From NCBI GenBank assembly GCA_025560025.1, contig CP048485.1, positions 1,178,001 through 1,242,000 on the forward strand: a stretch of DNA of 64,000 bases, given 5' to 3'. Position numbers and translations under genes: made by a program. Numbering within the stretch: position 1 is the first letter of the stretch; the number at the start of each line of letters is the position of its first letter. Source of the stretch: Agrobacterium tumefaciens. Its GTDB lineage: Bacteria > Pseudomonadota > Alphaproteobacteria > Rhizobiales > Rhizobiaceae. The notes under the pieces were generated by a model. That model saw only the letters and a program-made list of their open reading frames with translations. It was not told the DNA's origin and made no database searches. Shown here piece by piece: positions 11,602 to 20,598 of this stretch.

Positions 11602-14052
11602 ATGATTTCCTCCTCCACGCCCGAAACCGTCATCGATCTGGCCGGGCTGTGGCGCCTGCAATCCGCGGAAGGAGACCATGCGACCGAACTTTCCATACCC
11701 GGCGACATTCACAGCGCACTCAAAAATGCAGGCATCATTCCCGACCCCTATCACGGTGCCAATGAAACCGCGGTGCAATGGGTCGCGCAGCGGGACTGGA
11801 TCATCCAGCGGACATTCGTGCTCGATGATGCTGAAGCCAGCTGGTATCTCGATATCGATTACCTCGATACGGTCGCCATCATCTTCGTCAACGATGTTCC
11901 GGTTCTCACCGCAGACAATTGTTTCCGCCGTTACCGCCCAGACGCGTCGCGCGCGCTGCGGCCCGGCGAAAACACCATCCGCATCCATTTTCACTCCAAC
12001 ATTGCGGCCGGTGCGGAACGGCAGGCGCGGCAGCCTTTCTATATTCCCTATCACCCCGGCAATTCGCCGATCGCCAATGGCAACATGCTGCGCAAGCCGC
12101 AATGCCATTTCGGCTGGGACTGGAACATCGCGATTGCGCCGCTCGGCCTTTACGGCAAAATCCTGCTGAAGCGCCTTGATACCGCACGTATAGAACATGT
12201 CGTCACCTCCCAGCACCATGTCGAAGGCGGCGTCGAGCTGCATGTCGCCGTCACACTGTTTGCCGAAGGCCCGGCCAGCCTGCCGGTCTATCTGTCTCTC
12301 AACGATGAAAGGCTCAGGCTCGATTGCGGCGTCGGCGCCGGTGAAACGCTGGTGCGCCACGTCTTCTTCGTGGAAAATCCGGAACTCTGGTGGCCGGCTG
12401 GCAGTGGCGAACAGACGCTCTACAGGCTGACTGTGGAATTGCCCGATGAGACCGTGACCCGCCAGATCGGCTTCAGGACCATCGAGCTTCTGACGGACAA
12501 GGACGAGGCCGGCAGCCGCTTCGCCTTCCGCATCAATGGCCGGGAAATCTTCTGCCGCGGCGCCAACTGGATCCCCGCCGATGCGCTCTATTCGCTGACC
12601 AGCCGGGAAAAGACCGAGGACCTTCTCTGCTCCGCGGTCGAGGCAAATATGAACATGATCCGCGTCTGGGGTGGCGGGTTCTATGAGGAAGACTGGTTCT
12701 ACGATCTCTGCGACCGTCTCGGCCTGCTGGTCTGGCAGGATTTCATGTTCGCCTGCAATCTCTATCCCTGCAGCGAGGATTTCCTCGATAATGTCGAACA
12801 CGAGGTCGATTATCAGGTGAAACGCCTCTCCTCCCATCCGTCCATCGCGCTCTGGTGTGGTGATAACGAGCTGGTGGGTGCGCTGACCTGGTTCGATGAA
12901 TCTCGCAACAATCGCGACCGTTACCTCGTAGCCTATGACCGCCTGAACCGCACCATCGAACGGGCTCTGAAAAAAGCCGCTCCCGAAGCGCTCTGGTGGC
13001 CATCGAGCCCCGCCTCCGGTTATCTCGATTATGGCGATGCCTGGCACGCGGATGGTTCCGGCGACATGCACTACTGGTCCGTCTGGCACGAGAACAAGTC
13101 GTTTAATAATTACCGTTCGGTGAAGCCGCGCTTCTGCTCCGAATTCGGTTTCCAGTCCTATACATCCATGCCCGTCATCCGCACCTACGCGGAAGACAGG
13201 GACATGAACATCGCCTCCCCGGTCATCGAGTTGCACCAGAAGAATGTCGGAGGCAATGAGCGCATCGCCGGCACCATGTTCCGCTACTTCCGCTTCCCGA
13301 AGGATTTCGAGAATTTCGTTTATCTGAGCCAGGTGCAGCAGGCGCTGGCCATCCGCACGGCTGTCGATTACTGGCGCTCGCTGAAGCCCCATTGCATGGG
13401 CACGCTTTATTGGCAGCTCAACGATACCTGGCCGGTCGCCTCATGGTCGAGCCTCGATTATGGCGGCGGCTGGAAAGCGCTGCATTATGCCGCCCGCCGT
13501 TTCTTCCAGCCCGTCACCGTCTCGGCCATCCCTTCCGACGATGGACGCCGGGTGAGCTTCTCCATGGTCAACGACACGGCGGAAGATGTGGAAATCGACA
13601 TGAACATCGTTGCGCTGACCATGGACGGCAACCGCGTGCCGCTGAAATCCGCCAACGGCACCTGCGCGACCGACAGGGCCGCCACGCTGACGGATATCGA
13701 CATGGACAGCCTGCCTGATGGCGCCATCCTCGCCTGGAATTTCATCGCTTCCAACGGCATGACCGGCGAAGGCCACCATGTGCGCGACACCTACAAAGCG
13801 CTGGAGCTTCAGCCTGCTGGCCTGACATTCAACACCAACACACTGAAGAACGGCCAGTTCGAAATCGATGTGACGGCTACGGGTCTCGCCCTCTTTGTCA
13901 TGCTGGAGGCCGATCAGCCCGGGCGCTATTCGGATAATCTGTTCGATCTTTCCGCTGGCGAAACGCGCCGTATCATCTTCACCCCGAAAGCGAATGGCGG
14001 GCAGCCGCATTTCCGCATCTTCGATCTTTACACCTGCCAATCCTCGCATTGA
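11602..14052 (+). CDS. GH2 beta-mannosidase
   Basis: An 816-residue glycoside hydrolase family 2 enzyme releasing beta-mannosyl residues from oligosaccharides. The start at 11602 follows AGGGT. The order is sugar-binding jelly-roll (residues 1-190, with CHFGWDWN), immunoglobulin-like domain (to about 300) and TIM barrel (about 300-600). The acid/base is expected at Glu423 in WCGDNE and the nucleophile at Glu514 in FCSEFGFQSY. CHFGWDW and NDTWPVASWSS are mannosidase-type rather than LacZ-type. No signal peptide is seen, so it is cytoplasmic and acts on imported oligosaccharides. The aldo/keto reductase follows. Confidence 0.9.
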   Translation: MISSSTPETVIDLAGLWRLQSAEGDHATELSIPGDIHSALKNAGIIPDPYHGANETAVQWVAQRDWIIQRTFVLDDAEASWYLDIDYLDTVAIIFVNDVPVLTADNCFRRYRPDASRALRPGENTIRIHFHSNIAAGAERQARQPFYIPYHPGNSPIANGNMLRKPQCHFGWDWNIAIAPLGLYGKILLKRLDTARIEHVVTSQHHVEGGVELHVAVTLFAEGPASLPVYLSLNDERLRLDCGVGAGETLVRHVFFVENPELWWPAGSGEQTLYRLTVELPDETVTRQIGFRTIELLTDKDEAGSRFAFRINGREIFCRGANWIPADALYSLTSREKTEDLLCSAVEANMNMIRVWGGGFYEEDWFYDLCDRLGLLVWQDFMFACNLYPCSEDFLDNVEHEVDYQVKRLSSHPSIALWCGDNELVGALTWFDESRNNRDRYLVAYDRLNRTIERALKKAAPEALWWPSSPASGYLDYGDAWHADGSGDMHYWSVWHENKSFNNYRSVKPRFCSEFGFQSYTSMPVIRTYAEDRDMNIASPVIELHQKNVGGNERIAGTMFRYFRFPKDFENFVYLSQVQQALAIRTAVDYWRSLKPHCMGTLYWQLNDTWPVASWSSLDYGGGWKALHYAARRFFQPVTVSAIPSDDGRRVSFSMVNDTAEDVEIDMNIVALTMDGNRVPLKSANGTCATDRAATLTDIDMDSLPDGAILAWNFIASNGMTGEGHHVRDTYKALELQPAGLTFNTNTLKNGQFEIDVTATGLALFVMLEADQPGRYSDNLFDLSAGETRRIIFTPKANGGQPHFRIFDLYTCQSSH

Positions 14053-14174
14053 AACAAGGCGGAGAAAGGCATAACCATCCCTCTCGGGAATGACAGGTGC
14101 GCCCGCGCCTGTCCCATCAGTTCAAAGGCTGCCGGATTCTGCGCAGCCGATCATCAGCGAATGGAGGAAGACCC

Positions 14175-15206
14175 ATGGTTTGGCAACCGGCCGAAAACCG
14201 ATACAAATCCATGAAATACAATCATTGCGGAAAGACCGGCCTGAAACTGCCGGCGATTTCGCTCGGCCTTTGGCACAATTTCGGCAATGACACGCCACAC
14301 CAGACCAAACAGGCCATCTGCCGCCGCGCCTTTGATCTCGGCATCACCCATTTCGATCTCGCCAACAATTACGGCCCACCGCCCGGCAGTGCCGAAACCG
14401 CCTTTGGCGAGATTCTGAGGACCGATTTTGCCGGCTATCGCGACGAGATGATCATCTCCTCCAAGGCCGGTTACAATATGTGGCCCGGCCCCTATGGCGA
14501 ATGGGGCAGCCGCAAATACGTAATCGCCTCCTGCGACCAGAGCCTGAAGCGCATGGGGCTGGATTACGTCGATATCTTCTATTCCCACCGTTTCGACCCC
14601 AATACGCCGCTTGAGGAAACCTGCGGCGCGCTGGACCAGATCGTGCGCTCGGGCAAGGCGCTTTATGTCGGCATCTCGTCCTACAATTCGAAGCGCACCC
14701 GTGAGGCCGCAGCGATCCTGAAGGACCTCGGCACGCCCTGCATCATCCACCAGCCGAGCTATTCGATGATCAACCGCTGGATCGAGGAAGACGGTCTCGT
14801 CGACACGCTGGAAGAACTAGGCATCGGCTCCATCGTCTTCTCCCCGTTGGCGCAGGGCATGCTGACCACGAAATATCTCGGCGGCGTGCCGGACGGCAGC
14901 CGTGCCGCGCAGAGCAAGTCGCTCAACCCGGCCTTCCTCAACGAGCGCAATGTCGAGAACATCCGTGCCCTCAACAGCATTGCCGAGCGGCGTGGCCAGA
15001 CGCTGGCGCAGATGGCGATTGCCTGGGTTCTGCGCGGCGGCCGCATCACTTCGGCGTTGATTGGCGCAAGCCGTGTCGAACAGGTCGAGGATTGCGTGAA
15101 GGCGCTCGACAATCCGGATTTCACGGCCGAAGAACTTGCCGAAATCGACCGTTACGCCAAGGAAGCGGATATCAACCTCTGGGCAAAATCCGCCGAACGG
15201 GTCTAA
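14175..15206 (+). CDS. Aldo/keto reductase, YghZ/Kv-beta-like group
   Basis: A 343-residue NADPH-dependent AKR. GGAGGA lies 8 bases before the ATG at 14175; the frame upstream to 14097 is not conserved-looking. The catalytic tetrad is recognisable as Asp and Tyr in FDLANNYGPPPGSAE, Lys in IISSKAGYNMWPGPYG and His in DIFYSHRFDP. The NMWPGPYGEWGSRKY segment is typical of the L-glyceraldehyde-3-phosphate reductase group (YghZ). It lies 122 bases after the beta-mannosidase and probably shares its regulation. The physiological substrate is unknown. Confidence 0.88.
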   Translation: MVWQPAENRYKSMKYNHCGKTGLKLPAISLGLWHNFGNDTPHQTKQAICRRAFDLGITHFDLANNYGPPPGSAETAFGEILRTDFAGYRDEMIISSKAGYNMWPGPYGEWGSRKYVIASCDQSLKRMGLDYVDIFYSHRFDPNTPLEETCGALDQIVRSGKALYVGISSYNSKRTREAAAILKDLGTPCIIHQPSYSMINRWIEEDGLVDTLEELGIGSIVFSPLAQGMLTTKYLGGVPDGSRAAQSKSLNPAFLNERNVENIRALNSIAERRGQTLAQMAIAWVLRGGRITSALIGASRVEQVEDCVKALDNPDFTAEELAEIDRYAKEADINLWAKSAERV

Positions 15207-15210
15207 TCGA

Positions 15211-15247
15211 AAAAAAGACCGCCCGGTTTTGCCGGGTGGTCCTATCA
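15211..15247 (+). terminator. Terminator after the aldo/keto reductase gene
   Basis: Arms GACCGCCCGG (15217-15226) and CCGGGTGGTC (15232-15241) pair with one G-T wobble around TTTTG. The preceding A-run would give a U-tract on the opposite strand; the downstream T-run on the plus strand is weak. Confidence 0.6.
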
Positions 15248-15351
15248 CTCAATGAGGCAGCGAAAGTCGCTACCGGAACAGAAGGGGCTTGTTGTAGGGA
15301 ATCCAGCCGTTTTCGAATGGCCCCGAAGCCCCCCGCGCGCTCACATGGGTT

Positions 15352-15365
15352 ACCCAAGCTTGGGT
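15352..15365. repeat. Perfect 14-bp palindrome
   Basis: ACCCAAGCTTGGGT is self-complementary over 14 bases, just 3' of the I78-like lipoprotein gene (which ends at 15379). It has no clear terminator T-tract on either strand, and its role is unknown. Confidence 0.4.
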
Positions 15366-15378
15366 CGAGGTTCCTTTA

Positions 15379-15690
15379 TTAGCCGCAGAACACGCGAATG
15401 ACGGTCGACTTCGGATTAGTCACAGATTCTGTGGCAGTGCCGCTATGAACAAAGTTCAATCTTGACGGTGTGTCATTAGCAACGCGCTCTTGTCGCCCAT
15501 AATGCCGCGAGTCTCCGGGAATATTCAGACCAACAGTCGCGGATGAAGGCCCTCCAATATATTTCTGATAGCGCGACGCACCACAAGCGTCAGAAGACGA
15601 CCCGGAGTTATTAAGCGTTGTCGGCGCAGTTGTGCAGCCACTAAGGGTGATCAATATGAGCGACACTGATGTAACTAATCTTGACTTCAT
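15379..15690 (-). CDS. Small lipoprotein resembling peptidase inhibitor family I78
   Basis: A 103-residue predicted lipoprotein. The signal peptide ends in the lipobox LSGC (Cys19), so it is probably anchored at the periplasmic face. The mature part follows the I78 pattern: an early DACGASRYQKYIGGP, a middle block ending PSRLNFV, and a terminal TVIRVFCG, with two Cys that could form the family disulfide. I78 members inhibit serine peptidases in some cases; activity here is inferred. The region is AT-richer than its neighbours, suggesting acquisition by transfer. Confidence 0.7.
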   Translation of the reverse strand: MKSRLVTSVSLILITLSGCTTAPTTLNNSGSSSDACGASRYQKYIGGPSSATVGLNIPGDSRHYGRQERVANDTPSRLNFVHSGTATESVTNPKSTVIRVFCG

Positions 15691-16162
15691 GCTTATCTCT
15701 TCTACTCGCCTTGGTCGTGGTCAGATATTCATTTCTCACTAAAGTCGCACGTATCTAATTGCAAATATTTCAAAATTTGAACGTTTTTTGAGGTGAATAA
15801 AACTATAATTGGCACAACGGATCGACGTTGAATGCCATCGCAGCGCGCGTTCGGCTCAGGCTTCCGTGGTGCGTTTCGCGCACTGGAACCTGCAGTCAGC
15901 GTCGGCGCCATGGTACTTGCGCTTTCACAGGCAAGGCGGATTTTGGGGTTTAATCAACAGCAGCATTTGCACGTGACGGCGTGGTGGACAAAACGACAGC
16001 CGGGTGGTCGGATCACTTTGGCAGCAAGAAAAATCTCAAAATAGAAGATTAACTCCCGCCCCTAACCGTTAATAACCATTACATAAATGTAATTTTAAAT
16101 TCAGTTTCCGTTCATTCGTTTATTCGTAAGTTCTCCTCATCGAAACACGAGAGGAAACTTCC
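15691..16162. other. Low-GC intergenic stretch without a supported gene
   Basis: The 472 bases are AT-rich at both ends. Two overlapping short frames (15729-15911 minus, 15832-16044 plus) have no ribosome binding site or recognisable family and are not called. An inverted repeat at 16078-16093 lies in front of the RcnB-like gene. Confidence 0.5.
16078..16093. promoter_or_regulatory. Inverted repeat upstream of rcnB-like gene
   Basis: ATTACATAAATGTAAT has perfect 7-base arms around AA, 70 bases upstream of the RcnB-like start. It shares the 11-mer ATAAATGTAAT with the znuA promoter. The half-site orientation (ACAT..ATGT) differs from the znu Zur box (ATGT..ACAT), so common regulation is only a possibility. 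Confidence 0.35.
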
Positions 16163-16489
16163 ATGAAAAAGTTCGTCACCATTCTTCTGGCCGCTACCGT
16201 TCTCGCCGCTCCGATGGCTCAGGCCCAAAGCCGCCACGACGATCGCCATCGCGGTGTTACCGTCGAGCGTCAGGTCACCACCAAGAAGGTCATCGTCAAG
16301 AAGCACCGCTGGGATCGCGGCCAGCGTCTGTCTGCGGGCGAACGCCGTCATGTGATCGACCGCCGCGATTATCGCCGCTATCGCCTTGCCGAACCGCGCC
16401 GCGACCAGCGCTGGGTCCGCGTCGACAACCAGTTCCTGCTCATCAATGCCGTCAGCGGCCTGATCGTCGGCCTCGCCGCCGCCCGTTAA
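16163..16489 (+). CDS. RcnB-family periplasmic protein
   Basis: A 108-residue exported protein with a clear signal peptide (residues 1-21, ending AQA). The mature part is rich in Arg, His and Asp and carries the RcnB-type segment DRRDYRRYRLAEPRRDQRWVRVDNQFLLIN. RcnB proteins modulate nickel/cobalt homeostasis in the periplasm in E. coli; many homologues, including this one, lack an adjacent efflux pump and their metal is not proven. GAGAGGAAA precedes the ATG, and a strong terminator follows within 20 bases, so it is monocistronic. Confidence 0.8.
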   Translation: MKKFVTILLAATVLAAPMAQAQSRHDDRHRGVTVERQVTTKKVIVKKHRWDRGQRLSAGERRHVIDRRDYRRYRLAEPRRDQRWVRVDNQFLLINAVSGLIVGLAAAR

Positions 16490-16507
16490 TCCAGGCATCG
16501 ATGAAAT

Positions 16508-16537
16508 GAAAAAGGCCCGCTCGCGCGGGCCTTTTGT
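16508..16537 (+). terminator. Terminator between rcnB-like gene and gnd
   Basis: Arms AAAAGGCCCGC (16510-16520) and GCGGGCCTTTT (16525-16535) are perfect 11-base complements with a 4-base loop. The flanking A- and T-runs make it usable from both strands, serving the convergent gnd as well. Confidence 0.9.
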
Positions 16538-16556
16538 CGTTTGTCGTTTCAGCCGA

Positions 16557-17987
16557 TCAGAAAATGTCGGCGCCGCTGCCCCAAGGGCCATGCGGCTTGT
16601 CCACGCCGTCGGTACGCTCGAAACCATGGGCGCCGAAGAAGTCGCGCTGCGCCTGAATGAGGTTGGCGCTGCCGCGGCCACGGCGATAGGCATCGAAGTA
16701 ACCGAGTGCCGAAGCCAGCGCCGAAACCGGCAGGCCGGAGAGAACGGCATAGGAAACGACACGGCGCAGCGGTGCGTCGGTATCCTTGACGATGCCGGCG
16801 AAGGCAGGCGTCACGATGAGGTTGGCCACATGCGGGTCCTTGGTGAAGGCCGAGGTGATCTCATCGAGGAATTCCGAGCGGATGATGCAGCCAGCGCGCC
16901 AGATGCGGGCGATCGTCGGCATCGGCAGGTTCCAGTTGAACTCCTTCGAAGCGGCCGACATGATGGCGAAGCCCTGCGCATAAGCGCCGACCTTGGCGGC
17001 CAGAAGCGCGCTTTCCAGATCGGCGATGAAGGCCTTTTTGTCAGCCGGTGCCGCTGCAAGGGTCGGCAGGCCGAAGATCTTCTCGGCAGCTTCACGCTCA
17101 TCCTTCTGCGACGACAGGATACGGGCAGCCACGGCCGCCTCGATGGCGGTTGCGGCGACGCCCATGTTCTGCGCCTCGATGACCGACCACTTGCCGGTGC
17201 CCTTCTGGCCGGCCTTGTCGAGGATCAGATCGACCATCGGCTTGCCGGTGATCGGATCGGCGGCGCGCAGGACCTTCTCGGTGATTTCGATCAGGTAAGA
17301 ATTCAGGCGACCCTTGTTCCATTCGGCGAACACGTCGGCGATTTCGACGGCGCTCATACCAAGGCCATCACGCAGGATGCCGTAGATTTCGGCGATCATC
17401 TGCATATCGGCATATTCGATGCCGTTATGGATGGTCTTGACGAAGTGGCCGGCGCCGTCATTGCCGAGCCATGCCACGCACGGATCGTTATTGTACTTGG
17501 CGGAAATGGAAGTCAGCACCTTCTCGACACGCTTCCAGCTGTCTTCGGTGCCGCCGACCATGATCGACGGTCCATGGCGCGCACCTTCTTCACCGCCGGA
17601 AACGCCCATGCCGATAAAGGTCAGACCGCTATCCTTCAGATTGTCGAAACGGCGGATCGTATCGCGGAAATTCGCGTTGCCGGCATCGATCATGATGTCG
17701 CCATTGGCGAGATGCGGTTTCAGGATTTCCATCTGCTGGTCGACCGGATCGCCGGCCTTGATCATGATGATGATCGGGCGCGGAGGGCGAATGGCGGCGA
17801 CGAATTCCTCGATGGTTTCGCAGGGGATCAACTGTCCCTGCAAGTCCCCAGCCTCGGCGTAGAATTTTTTCGTCGCTTCAGGGGTTCGGTTGAATACGGC
17901 AATCTTGTTGCCCTTTTCCGCGATGTTCAACGCCAGGTTCGAGCCCATGACGCCGAGACCGATCAAACCGATTTCTGCCTGTTCCAC
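16557..17987 (-). CDS. gnd: 6-phosphogluconate dehydrogenase (decarboxylating)
   Basis: A 476-residue enzyme of the oxidative pentose phosphate pathway converting 6-phosphogluconate to ribulose 5-phosphate, CO2 and NADPH. The N-terminal Rossmann fold is GLGVMGSNLALNIAEKG. MIKAGDPVD, GMGVSGGEEGARHGPSIM and the catalytic-Lys segment AGHFVKTIHNGIEY are all present, as is the C-terminal RRGRGSANLIQAQRDFFGAH tail. Its length matches the homodimeric long form. It is monocistronic and ends at the shared terminator. Confidence 0.97.
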   Translation of the reverse strand: MEQAEIGLIGLGVMGSNLALNIAEKGNKIAVFNRTPEATKKFYAEAGDLQGQLIPCETIEEFVAAIRPPRPIIIMIKAGDPVDQQMEILKPHLANGDIMIDAGNANFRDTIRRFDNLKDSGLTFIGMGVSGGEEGARHGPSIMVGGTEDSWKRVEKVLTSISAKYNNDPCVAWLGNDGAGHFVKTIHNGIEYADMQMIAEIYGILRDGLGMSAVEIADVFAEWNKGRLNSYLIEITEKVLRAADPITGKPMVDLILDKAGQKGTGKWSVIEAQNMGVAATAIEAAVAARILSSQKDEREAAEKIFGLPTLAAAPADKKAFIADLESALLAAKVGAYAQGFAIMSAASKEFNWNLPMPTIARIWRAGCIIRSEFLDEITSAFTKDPHVANLIVTPAFAGIVKDTDAPLRRVVSYAVLSGLPVSALASALGYFDAYRRGRGSANLIQAQRDFFGAHGFERTDGVDKPHGPWGSGADIF

Positions 17988-18151
17988 GGATGTGCCTCCA
18001 TCTTGCTTTTAGGTGGTCGTGTTGTGGCACTGTAATGAACAAACGGCAAGGCTGGGGGCGACTGAAACGATTAAATTTTGATGACGCAAATCAGCTTTGC
18101 ATATTTGCGACAGGTCGAGGCCGGCTCAAAACGGCAAGCCCACCTCGCCTC

Positions 18152-18310
18152 TTATGATCGTCGGGGCCGGTCATCATCGTCATCCAAGGCCCGCCAGGCG
18201 GCCCCGTCCATATCCTCATATTGGCCGGAGCGCACCGACCAGAGGAAGGCGAAAAGGCCAAGCGCTCCTAAGAACAGCGCGACGGGAATGAGATAGATCA
18301 ACATGTTCAT
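18152..18310 (-). CDS. ccoS: cbb3 oxidase maturation protein CcoS (FixS)
   Basis: A 52-residue small membrane protein read directly from the minus strand: it begins MNMLIYLIPVALFLGALGLF, continues AFLWSVRSGQYED with the MDGAAWR motif, and ends in an acidic/basic tail. The single hydrophobic segment followed by W-x-V-x-SGQ-x-DD/ED-x(3)-A is the CcoS signature. CcoS is needed to insert cofactors into cbb3 oxidase. Its ATG overlaps the ccoI stop (ATGA at 18307-18310), completing a translationally coupled ccoGHIS operon. Confidence 0.92.
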   Translation of the reverse strand: MNMLIYLIPVALFLGALGLFAFLWSVRSGQYEDMDGAAWRALDDDDDRPRRS

Positions 18311-20598
18311 GCCAGTTGCGCCCCCTCGCCTGCAAATCCGGTCTTTGCGTCGTTCTGGGGACGGACGGTTTCAGCAGTACCGGCAAGACGCAACGCATTG
18401 GCGACGACGATCAGCGAAGACGTCGACATGGCGATGGCCGCGATCATCGGCGTCGCATAACCGGCAATCGCAATCGGCACGGCGATGATATTATAGCCGA
18501 TCGCAAGCGCGAAGTTCTGCCGGATCAGCCTTCCTGCCCGCTGCGATGTCTCGATTGCGAAAGGCACGGCATCGAGATCCTCCTGCATGAACACGAAATC
18601 AGCGGCCTGCCGACCGATATCGGCGGCGGTGGCCGGCGCCATGGACACATGCGCGGCAGCAAGCGCCGGCGCATCGTTGATACCGTCTCCCACCATCAGC
18701 ACCCTGCGGCCCTCGCCGGCAAGCTCGGCGCAACGCGCCGCCTTGTCCTTCGGCGACAGGTCCGCACGCCAGTTGCCTATCCCCAGCCGCTGCGCCATGG
18801 CGCTGACGGCGGCGGCCCGGTCACCCGAAACGATTTCCTGCATCAGGCCCCGCACTGAGAGATTACGCAAAGCCGCAACCGCACCCGCGCGTGGATTATC
18901 CTCGAAGCCGAAGCTCGCCAGTTGATGACCATCTAGCGACAGCACCACTTCCGACCGCGCATCGCCATTGTCGGTTCGTGCCTCGTCCGGGCAGGCGAAA
19001 CGGCGATTGCCGAGCCGGTAGATGCCAGCTTCCGTCTCGGCCTCGACACCCGAGCCTGGAATTTCCCGCACCACCTCATAGGCCGGCAAGGCACCGTTAT
19101 AGGCGGCATGCAGGGCTTTCGAGAGAGGGTGACGCGAATGGGCGGCAAGTCCCGCCGCAATTGCCATGGTGGCCGGCTTCACATCATCTGCCTCGACCAG
19201 TCTCGGTTTACCAACGGTCAGGGTGCCGGTCTTGTCGAACAGCACGGTATCGATTTCGGCCAGCCGCTCCATCGCCGAACCTTCCTTGACCATGATGCCG
19301 TGCCGAAACAGCCTTCCGGCGGCCACCACCTGCACGACGGGAACGGCAAGACCAAGCGCGCAGGGGCAGGTGATGATGAGAACCGCAATGGCGATCAGCA
19401 TCGCCTGTTTCCAGTCACCGCCGAAAATGCCCCAGCCGAGAAATGTCACCAGCGCAAGAAGATGCACCACGGGAGAATAATAGCTCGCGGCACGGTCGGC
19501 GATGCGCCGGTAACGCGCCCGCCCGCCTTCGGCCGCCTCCATCAACCCGATGACTTCCGAGAGGAAGGAATCCTTCGCCGATGCCGTCACCCGCGCAATC
19601 AGCGAACCGGTGAGGTTGAGCGTACCGGCCTGAAGGCTGTCGCCTGCCGCAACGCGGCGCGGTGCGCTCTCGCCATTGACGATGGACATGTCGAGATCGC
19701 TGCTGCCGGAGACGACCACGGCATCCACCGCCACCCGGTCCCCGGCCGCAATCGCAATCGACATTCCCGGCTGGATATCGGCAAGCGGCCGATACTCCCG
19801 CGTTCCATTCTCACCGATCACCGTTGCCCCGCGCGGCGAAAGACGGGCAAGCCCGGCAATGGCCGAACGCGCCTTGTCACGCATGATATGGTCAAGCGTC
19901 CGGCCGATGAGCAGGAAGAACAGCAGCGAGACGGTCGCATCGAACCAGGCATGCTCACCGTGATGGATCGTTTCCCACAGCGAGACGGCATAAGAGAGCG
20001 TGATGGCGAGCGCTATCGGCACATCCATATTGGTGCGGCCGTGTTTCAGCGCATTCCAGGCCGACTGGTAAAAGAAACGCCCGCCATAGATCAGCGCCGG
20101 CGCGGCGATCATCGCCGAAATCCAGTGGAACATGTCGCGCGTCGCCGCATCCGCCCCCGACCAGACGGAGACAGACAGAAGCATGATATTGGCGGAAGCA
20201 AAGCCGCACAGCGCCACCGCCCTGATCAGCTGCGAACGCAAGGCGTCCGAGGCATCCTGCCCGCTGGCGAAAAGATGCGTGCGATATCCCGTCGCAAGAA
20301 TGGCGCGGGCAATCTCGGCAGGATCGGTCCTGACGCCATCGACCTCCTCCTTCCAGACGACCGCCACGCGTTTGGACGACAGGTTCACCCGCGCCCGCTC
20401 CACTTGGCGCAGACGGCCGAGCGCGGTCTCGATGGTGGTGATGCAGGCGCCGCAATACACATCCGGCACGCTGAGATCGCTCTGCCGCAGCCCCTGCCCC
20501 AGATCGCGGCTCGCCAGCATCAACTCCTCTGACGATGGTGGATTGACCGGCTCGCCGAGTTGCAGCGAACCTTCCGTTCCCGGTGCGCAGCAGCTCAT
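18307..20598 (-). CDS. ccoI: Copper-exporting P-type ATPase CcoI (FixI)
   Basis: A 763-residue P1B ATPase that moves copper across the inner membrane for CuB assembly of the cbb3 oxidase. The N-terminus has Cys pairs (SCCAPG) and an HMA-type domain with CGACITT. Further motifs are the membrane metal site TCPCALGLAVP, the phosphorylation loop DKTGTLTVGKP, a HP locus in AHSRHPLSKAL, and the hinge GDGINDAPALAAA. It overlaps ccoH upstream and ccoS downstream by 4 bases each. CopA-type detoxification pumps are less likely given this operon. Confidence 0.96.
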   Translation of the reverse strand: MSCCAPGTEGSLQLGEPVNPPSSEELMLASRDLGQGLRQSDLSVPDVYCGACITTIETALGRLRQVERARVNLSSKRVAVVWKEEVDGVRTDPAEIARAILATGYRTHLFASGQDASDALRSQLIRAVALCGFASANIMLLSVSVWSGADAATRDMFHWISAMIAAPALIYGGRFFYQSAWNALKHGRTNMDVPIALAITLSYAVSLWETIHHGEHAWFDATVSLLFFLLIGRTLDHIMRDKARSAIAGLARLSPRGATVIGENGTREYRPLADIQPGMSIAIAAGDRVAVDAVVVSGSSDLDMSIVNGESAPRRVAAGDSLQAGTLNLTGSLIARVTASAKDSFLSEVIGLMEAAEGGRARYRRIADRAASYYSPVVHLLALVTFLGWGIFGGDWKQAMLIAIAVLIITCPCALGLAVPVVQVVAAGRLFRHGIMVKEGSAMERLAEIDTVLFDKTGTLTVGKPRLVEADDVKPATMAIAAGLAAHSRHPLSKALHAAYNGALPAYEVVREIPGSGVEAETEAGIYRLGNRRFACPDEARTDNGDARSEVVLSLDGHQLASFGFEDNPRAGAVAALRNLSVRGLMQEIVSGDRAAAVSAMAQRLGIGNWRADLSPKDKAARCAELAGEGRRVLMVGDGINDAPALAAAHVSMAPATAADIGRQAADFVFMQEDLDAVPFAIETSQRAGRLIRQNFALAIGYNIIAVPIAIAGYATPMIAAIAMSTSSLIVVANALRLAGTAETVRPQNDAKTGFAGEGAQLA

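Noticed and set aside
15300..15400. ACCCAAGCTTGGGT with ggtcgaggttcc as a tRNA fragment or att site
   Set aside because: The similarity to a T-arm is only a few bases, no integrase is nearby and no second copy of the sequence was found in the window.
15729..16044. Two small overlapping frames in the low-GC gap (60 and 70 residues)
   Set aside because: No ribosome binding site, no family resemblance and poor codon pattern; more likely random open sequence.
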